A stretch of 64,000 nucleotides of DNA from Mesorhizobium sp. C432A. Lineage in GTDB: Bacteria; Pseudomonadota; Alphaproteobacteria; Rhizobiales; Rhizobiaceae. The stretch lies in NCBI RefSeq assembly GCF_030323145.1, contig NZ_CP100470.1:2025001-2089000 (forward strand), given 5' to 3'. Under the pieces are notes generated by a model. That model saw only the letters and a program-made list of their open reading frames with translations, did no database searches and was not told the DNA's origin. Both the position numbers and the translations under genes were made by a program. Below, in pieces: positions 55,474-63,792 of the stretch. How positions within the stretch are numbered: position 1 is the first letter of the stretch; every line of letters starts with the position of its first letter.

Positions 55474-56157
55474 ATGGAAGTCTCACGTCAACAAGCCGCT
55501 GGGAACGACGACGCCAACGAGGCTGCCGAACGCGGCCCACGGGCCCGCACAAAACGGCTGATGCTGAAGACGGCGACGCGGCTGATGCAGGCGGGCGTCA
55601 CCCCGTCGGTCAGCGAAGTCGCGGAGGCGGCGCAAGTGTCGCGCGCCACCGCCTATCGCTATTTCCCCAGCCAGGCAGCCCTGGTGCAGGCGGTGGTTGA
55701 CGAGGGGCTTGGGCCGATCCTGACCTGGCAATCGACGTCCACCGATGCCGGGCGGCGCGTTGCCGAATTGTTCGATACCGCCATGCCGCGCATCGAAGCT
55801 TTCGAGGCAACTTTCAAGGCAGCGCTGAAACTGTCGCTCGACCAATGGGCGCAGCGGCAGGCGGGCACGCTGGGCGGCGAGCCGCAATTCACGCGCGGAC
55901 ATCGCGTCCAGCTGCTGAAGGATGCCATCGCACCGCTCAAGGGCCGGCTGCCGCCGCGCGAGTTCAAGCGCCTGGCGCAGGCGCTGTCGATGATGTTCGG
56001 CGTCGAAGTGCTGATCGTGCTGAAGGATATATGGGGGCTCGATAGCCGCGGCATGCGGTCGGTCGCGCAATGGGCGGCGGGCGCCCTTGTGCGCGCCGCG
56101 GTGGCGGAATCAACGGCTGAAATCGATGCGGCCCCGACAGCGGCATTGGCGAAATAG
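55474..56157 (+). CDS. TetR/AcrR-family transcriptional regulator
   Basis: 227 residues. N-terminal helix-turn-helix PSVSEVAEAAQVSRATAYRYFPSQAALV is textbook TetR; the rest is a variable ligand-binding helical domain. ATG 55474 follows a 111-base divergent intergenic region shared with the Tm-1-like operon, which it probably controls. The frame extends upstream without support. Confidence 0.9.
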   Translation: MEVSRQQAAGNDDANEAAERGPRARTKRLMLKTATRLMQAGVTPSVSEVAEAAQVSRATAYRYFPSQAALVQAVVDEGLGPILTWQSTSTDAGRRVAELFDTAMPRIEAFEATFKAALKLSLDQWAQRQAGTLGGEPQFTRGHRVQLLKDAIAPLKGRLPPREFKRLAQALSMMFGVEVLIVLKDIWGLDSRGMRSVAQWAAGALVRAAVAESTAEIDAAPTAALAK

Positions 56158-56161
56158 CGCC

Positions 56162-56180
56162 AATCTGGTTCGACCAGATT
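56162..56180. promoter_or_regulatory. Perfect operator-like palindrome AATCTGGT-TCG-ACCAGATT
   Basis: Perfect 8-bp inverted repeat around a 3-base centre, five bases after the TetR stop codon. The TGGT-N3-ACCA core is the consensus type of FadR-subfamily GntR regulators by established knowledge. Regulator unidentified. Confidence 0.6.
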
Positions 56181-56337
56181 TGGATGCCCACTATTGATGT
56201 TAACCGGGATGGCAGTGCCGAAACAAGGCTCTCCTATATCAACGAGTAGGAAAATTCAGGGAAAACAGTCGGATACATGAAGAATCCGGTTATACAAGGT
56301 CCGGTGGTGGTCCAAGAAAGAGCTTGACGGCTATCTA

Positions 56338-56356
56338 AAATTGGTAATACCAGATC
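56338..56356. promoter_or_regulatory. Second operator-like palindrome AAATTGGT-AAT-ACCAGATC
   Basis: Same TGGT-N3-ACCA core and flanking AGAT as 56162-56180, 160 bases upstream of the binding-protein start. Two matching sites in one upstream region suggest a real regulator for this operon. Confidence 0.55.
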
Positions 56357-56515
56357 AGGACAGAAAAGCGGATCGAAAGTGAGAGCTGCGATCCAGTTTC
56401 CGGCAAAGCGAGGAGGCTTGGAACCGGAAAGGTGCGATCTCGGGAGGAACTACCAGGCCGGCTTCACCGCCGGCTAGCATGACAAGGTAGAATGCGCACA
56501 AGGGAGGAAATCATT

Positions 56516-57832
56516 ATGCGCAAGACAATGACCAGCCTGCTTGCTGGTATCGGCTTAGTACTTGCCTGCGGAACGTCCGTCTACGCGCAGGACAAGGAGC
56601 TCACCATCTTTTGGGCGGAATGGGATCCGGCCAATTATCTGCAGGAACTCGGCAACGAGTACGAGAAGGAAACCGGCGTCAAGATCACGGTGGAAACCAC
56701 GCCCTGGTCCGACTTCCAGACCAAGGCTTTCACCGAGTTCAACGCCCATGGCGACGCCTATGATATGGTCGTCGGCGACTCGCAATGGCTCGGCGCCGGC
56801 TCGACCGGCGGCCACTATGTCGACCTGACCGACTTCTTCAACAAGCACAAGCTTGGCGAAGTGATGGCGCCGGCAACGGTGAAATATTACGCCGAGTATC
56901 CGGGCGGCAGCAGCAAGTACTGGGCGATCCCGCTCGAAGGCGACGCTGTCGGCTGGTCCTATCGCAAGGACTGGTTCGAGGACCCGAAGGAAAAGGAAGC
57001 CTTCAAGGCCAAATACGGCTACGATCTCGACGTGCCGAAGGATTTCAAGGCGCTGCGCGACATCGCGGAGTTCTTCTATCGGCCGGATCAGAAGCGATAC
57101 GGCATCGCCATCTACACCGACAATTCCTATGACGCGATGGCGATGGGCTTCGAAAACGCGCTGTTCTCCTTCGGCGGCGAACTGGGTGACTACAAGACCT
57201 ACAAGGTCGACGGTTTCATCAACTCCGACAAGGCAATCGCCGCACTCGACGCCTACAAGGAACTCTACACGTTCACGCCTCCGGGCTGGGCCAAGTCGTT
57301 CTTCGTCGAGGACAACCAGGCGATCACCGAAAACCTGGCCGCGATGAGCATGAACTACTTCGCGTTCTTCCCCTCGCTGATCAACGAGGCGTCGAACCCG
57401 AACGCCAAGAACACCGGCTTCTTCGCCAATCCTCCAGGCCCGAACGGCGATCAGTTCGCCGCACTCGGCGGTCAGGGCATCTCCATCGTCTCCTACTCCA
57501 AGAAGCAGGAAGAGGCGACGAAGTTCCTTGAATGGTTCATCAAGGACGAGACCCAGAAGAAGTGGGCGGCGCTCGGCGGCTACACCTGCAGCGCCGCCGT
57601 GCTCAAGTCGGAGGAATTCCAGAACGCCACGCCGTACAACAAGGCCTTCTACGAGACCATGTTCAAGGTGAAGGACTTCTGGGCGGTGCCGGAATATGCC
57701 GAGCTGCTGCAGCAGCTCAACCAGCGCGTCTATCCCTACATGATCGGCGGCGAAGGCACCGCCAAGGAAACGCTGGACGCGCTCGCAGGCGACTGGAACG
57801 CGACGTTCAAGAAATACGGCCGCGGCCAATAA
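56516..57832 (+). CDS. Periplasmic carbohydrate/polyol-binding protein of second ABC importer
   Basis: 438 residues. Signal peptide TSLLAGIGLVLACGTSVYAQ, then a family-1 solute-binding fold: LTIFWAEWDPANYLQELGNE, YEKETGVKITVETTPWSDFQ, FNAHGDAYDMVVGDSQWLG. The shared KALRDIAEFFYRPDQ segment links it to the protein at 38582-39970. Start ATG 56516 with AGGGAGG six bases upstream. First gene of the operon. The transporter layout (binding protein, two permeases, small membrane protein, two ATPases) resembles glycerol-type GlpPQSTV importers of rhizobia; substrate not provable from sequence. Confidence 0.9.
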   Translation: MRKTMTSLLAGIGLVLACGTSVYAQDKELTIFWAEWDPANYLQELGNEYEKETGVKITVETTPWSDFQTKAFTEFNAHGDAYDMVVGDSQWLGAGSTGGHYVDLTDFFNKHKLGEVMAPATVKYYAEYPGGSSKYWAIPLEGDAVGWSYRKDWFEDPKEKEAFKAKYGYDLDVPKDFKALRDIAEFFYRPDQKRYGIAIYTDNSYDAMAMGFENALFSFGGELGDYKTYKVDGFINSDKAIAALDAYKELYTFTPPGWAKSFFVEDNQAITENLAAMSMNYFAFFPSLINEASNPNAKNTGFFANPPGPNGDQFAALGGQGISIVSYSKKQEEATKFLEWFIKDETQKKWAALGGYTCSAAVLKSEEFQNATPYNKAFYETMFKVKDFWAVPEYAELLQQLNQRVYPYMIGGEGTAKETLDALAGDWNATFKKYGRGQ

Positions 57833-57845
57833 GCAGCTTTTCTCG

Positions 57846-57882
57846 CGGAGGAGGCATCCGTGCCTCCTCCGTTCTTTTTTTC
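57846..57882 (+). terminator. Strong stem-loop with T-run after the binding-protein gene
   Basis: Perfect 11-bp stem CGGAGGAGGCA / TGCCTCCTCCG, TCCG tetraloop, followed by TTCTTTTTTTT. It looks like a full rho-independent terminator placed inside the operon, 13 bases after the stop codon and before the permease gene; partial termination would favour the binding protein. Confidence 0.85.
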
Positions 57883-57900
57883 CGAAACGGGAGCAGGGTC

Positions 57901-58805
57901 TTGGCGACCACGATGATCACCACGCTGGACACTTCCTCGCGGGCCGCTGCACGCGGCTTGAGCGACATGTCGATCCGCAACCTCTTCATAATCCCGACGA
58001 TCCTGTTCCTGATCGTCTTCAATATTTTCCCACTGATCTATTCGCTGGGCTATTCCTTCACCGATTTCCGCGCGTCGACCAACGCGCCGGCGAATTTCGT
58101 CGGGCTGCAGAATTATCGCGATCTGCTCAACGATCCCTATGTCTGGTCCAACTTCGCCATCACCGCGAAGTACGTCATCATCTCGGTCGCGGGTCAGCTG
58201 CTCGTCGGCTTCGGCGTGGCCATGCTGCTCAACCGGGATATTCCCCTCAAGGGTCTCATCACAACGCTGCTTCTGCTGCCGATGATGCTGTCGATGGCCG
58301 TCGTCGGTCTGTTCTGGAAACTGCTCTATGATCCGTCATGGGGGTCATCAACTATGCGCTTGGCCTCGGCAATTTCGAGTGGCTGGCCGATCCCAAGATG
58401 GCGCTCTATGCGGTTGCGCTGACCGACATCTGGATGTGGTCGCCCTTTGTCATGCTGTTGTCGCTGGCCGGCCTTTCAGCGGTGCCGAAGCATCTCTACG
58501 AAGCAGCGGCGATCGACCGCGCCGGACCGTTCTACACCTTCTTCCGCATCACGCTGCCGCTGGTCGCGCCGATCCTGATGATCGCGGTCATCTTCCGCAC
58601 CATGGAAGCGTTCAAGACCTTCGACCTCGCCTATATCCTGACCAGCCAGCCGACGGCCGAGCTGATCTCTATCCGGCTGTACAAGATGGCGTTCCAGGAA
58701 TGGCAGACCGGGCGCTCCTGCGCGCTCGCCTACATCGTGCTGATCATGGTGCTGGCCATCACCAACATCTACGTCAAGTACCTCAACAAGGTGAAGGAGC
58801 GCTGA
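57901..58805 (+). pseudogene. ABC transporter permease, MalF-like, with a one-base frameshift
   Basis: The first part reads MSIRNLFIIPTILFLIVFNI and on to LFWKLLYDPSWG; the second, in another frame, continues VINYALGLGNFEWLADPKMALYAV and the EAA loop KHLYEAAAIDRAGPFYTFFRI. The switch is at a run of five G at 58340-58344, where six would keep one frame (W-G-V-I-N). Restored length is about 301 residues, normal for MalF-like permeases. As sequenced, translation ends at 58422 after a short unrelated tail. The flanking operon is intact, so a sequencing or assembly error in the G run is the simplest explanation; a real loss would disable the importer. Start TTG 57901 or ATG 57913. Confidence 0.8.
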
Positions 58806-58806
58806 G

Positions 58807-59766
58807 ATGGCCGCCGTCCGCACTTCTTCCGAAATCGGCTTCAATCGCGTCGCCATCGTCGCCGTCCTTTTGGTGACGATCATCTTCCTGGCGCCGATCT
58901 ACTGGATCGCCTCGACGGCGTTCAAGCCGCGCAACCTTGCCACGACCATCCCGCCCACGGTGGTGTTCCAGCCGGAGATTTCGCCCTTCGTCAAGCTGTT
59001 CACCAAGCGCTCGCAAATGCGCAACCCGCCGTCGCCGGAAGAGTATGCGGCGGCACCCTGGTGGGAACGTGTCGTCTTCGATGGCGGTGAAAAGATCGTG
59101 CGCGACGGCAAGGGCCAGGTGCAATGGTCGGGCTATCCGAGCCGCTTCATGAACTCGCTGATCATTGCCATCACCTCGACGGTGCTGGCTGTCGGCATGG
59201 GTACCTTCACCGCCTACGGCTTCTCGCGCTTCAAGGTGAAGGGGGAGGCGGATCTGCTCTTCTTCATCCTGTCGACGCGCATGCTGCCGCCGGTGGTGGT
59301 CGCGATCCCGATGTTCCTGATGTACCGGGCCGTCGGCCTCAACGATTCCCATATCGGGCTGATCATCCTTTATACCGCCTTCAACCTGTCCTTTTCGGTG
59401 TGGCTGATGAAGGGGTTCATGGACGAGATCCCGAAGGAGTATGAAGAGGCAGCGCTGGTCGACGGCTACACCCGCATGGAAGCCTTCTTCAAGATCGTGC
59501 TGCCGGAGGCCGCCACCGGCATCGCCGCGACCGCGGTTTTCTGCTTCATCACGGCGTGGAACGAGTATGCTTTCGCGCTGATCATGACCAACCGCCGCGC
59601 CCAGACGGCGCCGCCCTTCATCCCCAGCCAGGTCGGCGCCGGCCTGCCCGACTGGACGGTGATCGCCGCCGGAACCTTCCTGTTCCTGCTGCCGGTCGCA
59701 ATCTTCACCTTCCTGCTCCGCAACCATTTGCTGCGCGGCATGTCCTTCGGAGCGATCCGCAAATGA
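58807..59766 (+). CDS. ABC transporter permease, MalG-like, with periplasmic insertion
   Basis: 319 residues. Six membrane segments; EAA loop IPKEYEEAALVDGYTRMEAF; end MSFGAIRK. Between membrane segments 1 and 2 there is an added region of about 60 residues (from PPTVVFQPEI through SPEEYAAAPWWERVVFDGG to QVQWSGYPS) that the MalG-like permease at 36741 lacks in part, probably facing the periplasm. One base separates it from the preceding stop. Confidence 0.9.
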   Translation: MAAVRTSSEIGFNRVAIVAVLLVTIIFLAPIYWIASTAFKPRNLATTIPPTVVFQPEISPFVKLFTKRSQMRNPPSPEEYAAAPWWERVVFDGGEKIVRDGKGQVQWSGYPSRFMNSLIIAITSTVLAVGMGTFTAYGFSRFKVKGEADLLFFILSTRMLPPVVVAIPMFLMYRAVGLNDSHIGLIILYTAFNLSFSVWLMKGFMDEIPKEYEEAALVDGYTRMEAFFKIVLPEAATGIAATAVFCFITAWNEYAFALIMTNRRAQTAPPFIPSQVGAGLPDWTVIAAGTFLFLLPVAIFTFLLRNHLLRGMSFGAIRK

Positions 59767-59984
59767 GCTTTCGAGCCATCAACCAGAAATATCTCGAACC
59801 GGGGTCTCAGGTGCTGATGGTCCTCGGCATCATCGCGCTTTGCCAGCCGTGGAACCTGCTGCTGCACAGCTATGGCGTGACCATCACCCTGATCGGCCTG
59901 ATCGGCTTCAACATCACCTCGAAGATCGCGCCGGCGGAGAAGGCCGGTACCGGCCAGGTGCGCAATCCGGGAGCAGAGCATTGA
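59763..59984 (+). CDS. 73-residue two-helix membrane protein of the second carbohydrate ABC operon
   Basis: The start overlaps the permease stop (ATGA) and its stop overlaps the ATPase start (TTGA), so it is translationally coupled on both sides. Two hydrophobic segments: about residues 17-33 (SQVLMVLGIIALCQPWN) and 37-51 (SYGVTITLIGLIGFN), with a short hydrophilic tail. No known domain recognised. Probably a small accessory subunit or assembly factor of the importer. Compare the 54-residue protein at 35513-35677. Confidence 0.75.
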   Translation: MSFRAINQKYLEPGSQVLMVLGIIALCQPWNLLLHSYGVTITLIGLIGFNITSKIAPAEKAGTGQVRNPGAEH

Positions 59985-61084
59985 CCCAGATTGAGCTTCG
60001 CGGCGTCCAGAAATTCTTCGGTGCGGTCCAGGTCATCAAGGACCTCAACCTCAAGATCGACGACAACGAGTTCATCGTGCTGCTCGGTCAGTCGGGTTGC
60101 GGCAAGACGACGACATTGAGGGCGGTTGCCGGGCTGGAGACGATCGACGGCGGTGACATCCTCATCGACGGCAAGCCGGTGCAACACCTCAAGGCCGCCG
60201 ACCGCGACATCGCCATGGTGTTCCAGTCGTTCTCGCTCTACCCGCATATGAGCGTCTATGAGAACATTGCTTTTCCCTTGCGCGCGACGCGCAAAAGCAA
60301 GGCCGAGATCGATAGCGAGGTGCGCTCGGTCGCCAAGACGCTGCAGATTACGGAACTGCTGGCCAAGAAGCCGTCGGCGCTGTCGGGCGGCGACATGCAG
60401 CGTGTGGCCATCGGCCGGGCTCTGGTGCGGCGGCCGAAGGCGATGCTGATGGACGAGCCGATCGGCGCCCTCGACGCCAAGCTGCGCGAAGAGATGCGGG
60501 CCGAGATCAAGCGGCTGCACATCAAACAGGGCTCGACCACCATCTATGTCACGCACGACCAGATCGAGGCGATGAGCCTCGCCGACCGCATCGTGATCAT
60601 GCATGAGGGCGTGCTGCAGCAGGTCGGTTCGCCCGACGAGGTCTATTCGCATCCAGCCAATCTGTTCGTGGCGCAGTTCGTCGGCAGCCCGGTGATGAAC
60701 GTCGCCGATGCGGCGATCGCCGAGACCGCTTCGGCGGCCTCCGTCACCGTCGGTGGCGCTGCCGCCGGCTTCGAGTTCCCGCGCGCGCTTTTGTCCAAGC
60801 TCAACGGTCATGCCGGCGGCCAGCTGGCGCTCGGCATCCGGCCCGAAGGCGTGCTGGTGCGCCATGAAGCGGCGGAGGGTTTCTTGCCGGTCGAGACGCA
60901 GATCGTCGAGCCGCTCGGCTCGTTCGACATTGTCGATCTCAAGGTCGGCTCCAAGATGCTGCGTGCGCGCACCAAGAGCGGCTTCGTCGGCGGCCCGGGC
61001 GAAAAGGTCTTCGCCAGGATCGATCCGACGCAGGCACATTTCTTCGACACGGCAAGCGGCAAGTCGCTTGAGGTGAGGCTCTGA
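59981..61084 (+). CDS. ABC transporter ATPase, MalK-like, first of two
   Basis: 367 residues. Walker A GQSGCGKTT, Q-loop FQSFSLYPHM, signature LSGGDMQRVA (Asp where Gln/Glu is usual), Walker B MLMDEPIGALD, switch YVTHDQIEAM, and a C-terminal TOBE domain (LGIRPEGVLV). TTG start coupled to the small membrane protein. With the second ATPase it probably forms a heterodimer, as in GlpST of rhizobial glycerol importers. Confidence 0.9.
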   Translation: MTQIELRGVQKFFGAVQVIKDLNLKIDDNEFIVLLGQSGCGKTTTLRAVAGLETIDGGDILIDGKPVQHLKAADRDIAMVFQSFSLYPHMSVYENIAFPLRATRKSKAEIDSEVRSVAKTLQITELLAKKPSALSGGDMQRVAIGRALVRRPKAMLMDEPIGALDAKLREEMRAEIKRLHIKQGSTTIYVTHDQIEAMSLADRIVIMHEGVLQQVGSPDEVYSHPANLFVAQFVGSPVMNVADAAIAETASAASVTVGGAAAGFEFPRALLSKLNGHAGGQLALGIRPEGVLVRHEAAEGFLPVETQIVEPLGSFDIVDLKVGSKMLRARTKSGFVGGPGEKVFARIDPTQAHFFDTASGKSLEVRL

Positions 61085-62169
61085 TGGCTCATATCCAGCT
61101 CAAGAATATTTCCAAGAGCTTCGGCAACCACACCGCACTGACCGGGCTCGATCTCGAGATCGCCGATGGCGAGTTCTTCGTGCTGCTCGGCGAGACCGGC
61201 GCGGGCAAGACGACGACGCTGCGCATGATCGCGGGTCTGGAAAAGCCGACCGAGGGTCAGGTGTTCATCGACGGCGTCGACGTCGCCGACTGGGGTGCGG
61301 CCGAGCGCGACGTGGCGCTGGTGCTTCAGCAATATTCGCTCTATCCGCGCTATACGGTGCGCGAAAATCTCGAATTCCCGCTGAAGCCGAAGATACGTCG
61401 GCTGCCGGATGCCGAGATCAAGGACCGTGTTGCGCGAGCGGCCAAGACACTGCGGATCGAGCATCTGCTCGACCGCAAGACCGACCGGCTTTCAGGCGGC
61501 GAAATGCAGCGCGTCTCTATCGGGCGCGCCATCGTGCGCAAGCCGCGCGTGTTCCTGATGGACGAACCGCTGTCGGCGCTCGACGCCAAGCTGCGCGAGG
61601 CGCTGCGCACGGAACTGAAGAACCTGCAGATCCAGCTCGGCGCCACCTTTCTGTTCGTCACTCACGACCAGATCGAGGCGATGTCGATGGGCGACAAGGT
61701 GGGCGTGCTCAACCATGGCCGCATCATCCAGACCGGCACGCCGCACGAGATCTACAACAATCCGCGCGATACCTATGTGGCCAGCTTCGTCGGCTCGCCG
61801 CCGATGAACCTGATCGATGGCAAGCTGGTCAACGGCCGCGCGGTGATGGCGCCGCTGAATTTCGAACTGCCTTTCTCTGGGGGTGCCAAGGCGGGCGGTG
61901 CGACCGACGGTCGCCCGCTCGTCTTCGGTATTCGACCTGAGGATGTGTATCTTGAAAGCGGTGCGCCGGTCGAGGCACGCGTCCACGATGTCGAGAACCA
62001 TGGCGTGGAAAAGATCCTGACTCTGCGGGTCGGCGACACGACGCTGCGCGCCACGGTGCCGGCCAGAACCGATGTCCAGATCGAGCAGCCGGTGCGCTTT
62101 GCCTGGAATCAGGACAAGGTGGTGCTGTTCGACAAGGGCAGCGGCGTGAGCTTGCGTCACGCCAGCTAA
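61084..62169 (+). CDS. ABC transporter ATPase, MalK-like, second of two
   Basis: 361 residues. Walker A GETGAGKTT, Q-loop LQQYSLYPRY, signature LSGGEMQRVS, Walker B FLMDEPLSALD, switch FVTHDQIEAM; TOBE domain with FGIRPEDVYL. The ATG overlaps the stop of the first ATPase (TGATG). Paralogue of its neighbour. Last gene of the operon. Confidence 0.92.
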   Translation: MAHIQLKNISKSFGNHTALTGLDLEIADGEFFVLLGETGAGKTTTLRMIAGLEKPTEGQVFIDGVDVADWGAAERDVALVLQQYSLYPRYTVRENLEFPLKPKIRRLPDAEIKDRVARAAKTLRIEHLLDRKTDRLSGGEMQRVSIGRAIVRKPRVFLMDEPLSALDAKLREALRTELKNLQIQLGATFLFVTHDQIEAMSMGDKVGVLNHGRIIQTGTPHEIYNNPRDTYVASFVGSPPMNLIDGKLVNGRAVMAPLNFELPFSGGAKAGGATDGRPLVFGIRPEDVYLESGAPVEARVHDVENHGVEKILTLRVGDTTLRATVPARTDVQIEQPVRFAWNQDKVVLFDKGSGVSLRHAS

Positions 62170-62207
62170 CTTAGACTACATCCACTCCCAGCTTGCGCAG
62201 CGGCCCA

Positions 62208-62786
62208 TCACGGTTTTCGGGCCGCTGTCTTGGTGATGGCTGCAACGAAGCACTTGAGGCTTTCCTCGACATAGGTGGCCACCTCGATCGTCGGGTCAAA
62301 ACTCCACCACAGCAGTGAGCCCTGCCAATGCGATGCCATCAGCAGGCCGATGTCGCGCGGGGTGTCGGGCGTTCCGGCGAAGCAAGCCGCAAGGGCCTCG
62401 CTCAGGAACGCTTTCCAGGCGGCGCCCCGCGCCCTGAGCACGGGGTCGCGCAGATCCTCGCGCAGCACGAGCAGGCCTTCGGCATAGGCTTCGATGCCGC
62501 CAGAGCCCTGCGATAGTCCCACCAGAAGCTCGATGGCGCCTGCCGGGGTTTTGGCAACCGTGGCCGTCAGCATCCTGGTCTTGTCGTCGAGACCGCCCCA
62601 GGCACAGAGCAAGGTGCGCTGCTTCAGCTGCGCCTTGTTTCCAAAGCGCTGCACCAGTGTCGCGCCCGAGAGGCCGCAGGCCTTTGCCAGCCGCTCAAAG
62701 GTGAGCGCCTCGGGGCCTTGATCGTGAATCAATCGCAGCGCGGCTTCCAGCACCTGCTCGTCGGATTGCGTTTTTGGTCGAGTCAT
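62208..62786 (-). CDS. TetR-family transcriptional regulator
   Basis: 192 residues. Helix-turn-helix LTFERLAKACGLSGATLVQRFGNKAQLKQ has the TetR pattern with Leu-Val-Gln-Arg-Phe in place of the usual Y-Y-H/R-Y-F, an atypical recognition helix. The C-terminal domain is of the AefR/YcdC type by general look (GSLLWWSFDP). Start at 62786 (MTRPKTQ); a longer reading to 62816 exists. Divergent from the SDR gene across a region with an ATGATCAT palindrome. Confidence 0.85.
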   Translation of the reverse strand: MTRPKTQSDEQVLEAALRLIHDQGPEALTFERLAKACGLSGATLVQRFGNKAQLKQRTLLCAWGGLDDKTRMLTATVAKTPAGAIELLVGLSQGSGGIEAYAEGLLVLREDLRDPVLRARGAAWKAFLSEALAACFAGTPDTPRDIGLLMASHWQGSLLWWSFDPTIEVATYVEESLKCFVAAITKTAARKP

Positions 62787-62808
62787 CTTGACATCCAGAT
62801 ATAACCGA

Positions 62809-62827
62809 ATGATCATTTATATATAAT
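62809..62827. promoter_or_regulatory. ATGATCAT palindrome and TATAAT box between divergent TetR and SDR genes
   Basis: ATGATCAT at 62809-62816 is a perfect palindrome; TATAAT at 62822-62827 is a consensus -10 box for the SDR gene on the plus strand. Their closeness suggests that the TetR protein represses SDR transcription by binding here. No matching -35 box was found. Confidence 0.4.
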
Positions 62828-62879
62828 GTGAGCGGCGAAGGCCAGCTGGATTAATCATTGTTTCGTTTGGGAGCGTACC

Positions 62880-63790
62880 ATGACATTGCAGGGAAAAGTC
62901 GCTTTGGTCGCCGGCGCCACGCGTGGCGCAGGGCGGGGAATCGCGGTTGAGCTCGGTGCCGCCGGCGCCACCGTCTATGTCACGGGGCGCACCACACGCA
63001 GCCAGCAATCCGACTATGCCCGGCCCGAAACCATCGAGGAGACGGCGGAGCTGGTTTCTTCGCATGGCGGCAAGGGCATTGCCGTGCAAGTCGATCATAT
63101 GGTGACTGATGATGTGCGCAGTCTGGTCGAGCGCATCCGGGCCGAACAGGGTCGGCTCGACATTCTGGTCAACGATGTCTGGGGCGGCGAAAAGCTGTTC
63201 GAGTGGAATAAGCCGGTCTGGGACCACAATCTGGAAAACGGCCTGCGCCTGTTGCGGCTCGGCATCGACACGCATCTGATCACCGCGCATCATGCGCTGC
63301 CGCTGATGATCGAGCGGCCGGGCGGGCTGCTGGTCGAGGTCACTGACGGCACCGCCGAGTACAATGCCGATCACTATCGGCTGTCGCCGTTCTACGATCT
63401 CGCCAAGGTCGCGGTGAACCGCATGGCATGGGCACACGCCAAAGATATTGCTGCGCATGGCGCCACCTCGGTGTCGCTGACGCCCGGCTGGCTGCGTTCC
63501 GAAATGATGCTGGAGGCGTTTGGCGTCACCGAAGACAATTGGCGCGACGCCACCGCCAACGTGCCGCATTTCGTCATTTCCGAAAGGCCGCGCTTTGTCG
63601 GCCGCGCGGTCGCGTCGCTTGCGGCGGATCCGGATCGTGCGCGCTGGAACGGCCAGTCGCTGTCCAGCGCGGTGGGTTGGCGCAGATTTATGGTTTTACC
63701 GATCTCGACGGCTCACGCCCGGACGCCTGGCGCTATGTTCCGGAGGTACAGGACGCCGGCAAACCTGCCGATGCCGCGGGTTACCGGTAA
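62880..63790 (+). pseudogene. Short-chain dehydrogenase/reductase with a frameshift near the 3' end
   Basis: SDR fold: VALVAGATRGAGRGIAVELG cofactor loop (T-G-x3-G-x-G variant), ILVNDVWGG where NNAG is usual, catalytic-type YDLAKVAVNR with Tyr-x3-Lys in FYDLAK. The frame is open to 63860, but after about residue 263 the sequence loses family character. In the +2 frame a natural end follows (GGLAQIYGFTDLDGSRPDAW then a stop at 63790). One missing base near 63670 (GCGGTGGG for GCGGGTGGG) would explain it. Restored length about 303 residues. Substrate unknown. Confidence 0.75.
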
Positions 63791-63792
63791 GC

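Larger units (their letters stand above)
56158..56515. other. Regulatory region upstream of the second carbohydrate ABC operon
   Basis: 358 bases without a gene between the TetR stop and the binding-protein start. It holds two TGGT-N3-ACCA palindromes (listed separately) and a GCCGGC...GCCGGC inverted repeat just before the ribosome binding site (about 56458-56476). No coding frame is credible. Confidence 0.6.

Noticed and set aside
58336..58348. Programmed ribosomal frameshift in the MalF-like gene
   Set aside because: No slippery heptamer with downstream structure is evident and no reason for it in a permease; a missing base is simpler.
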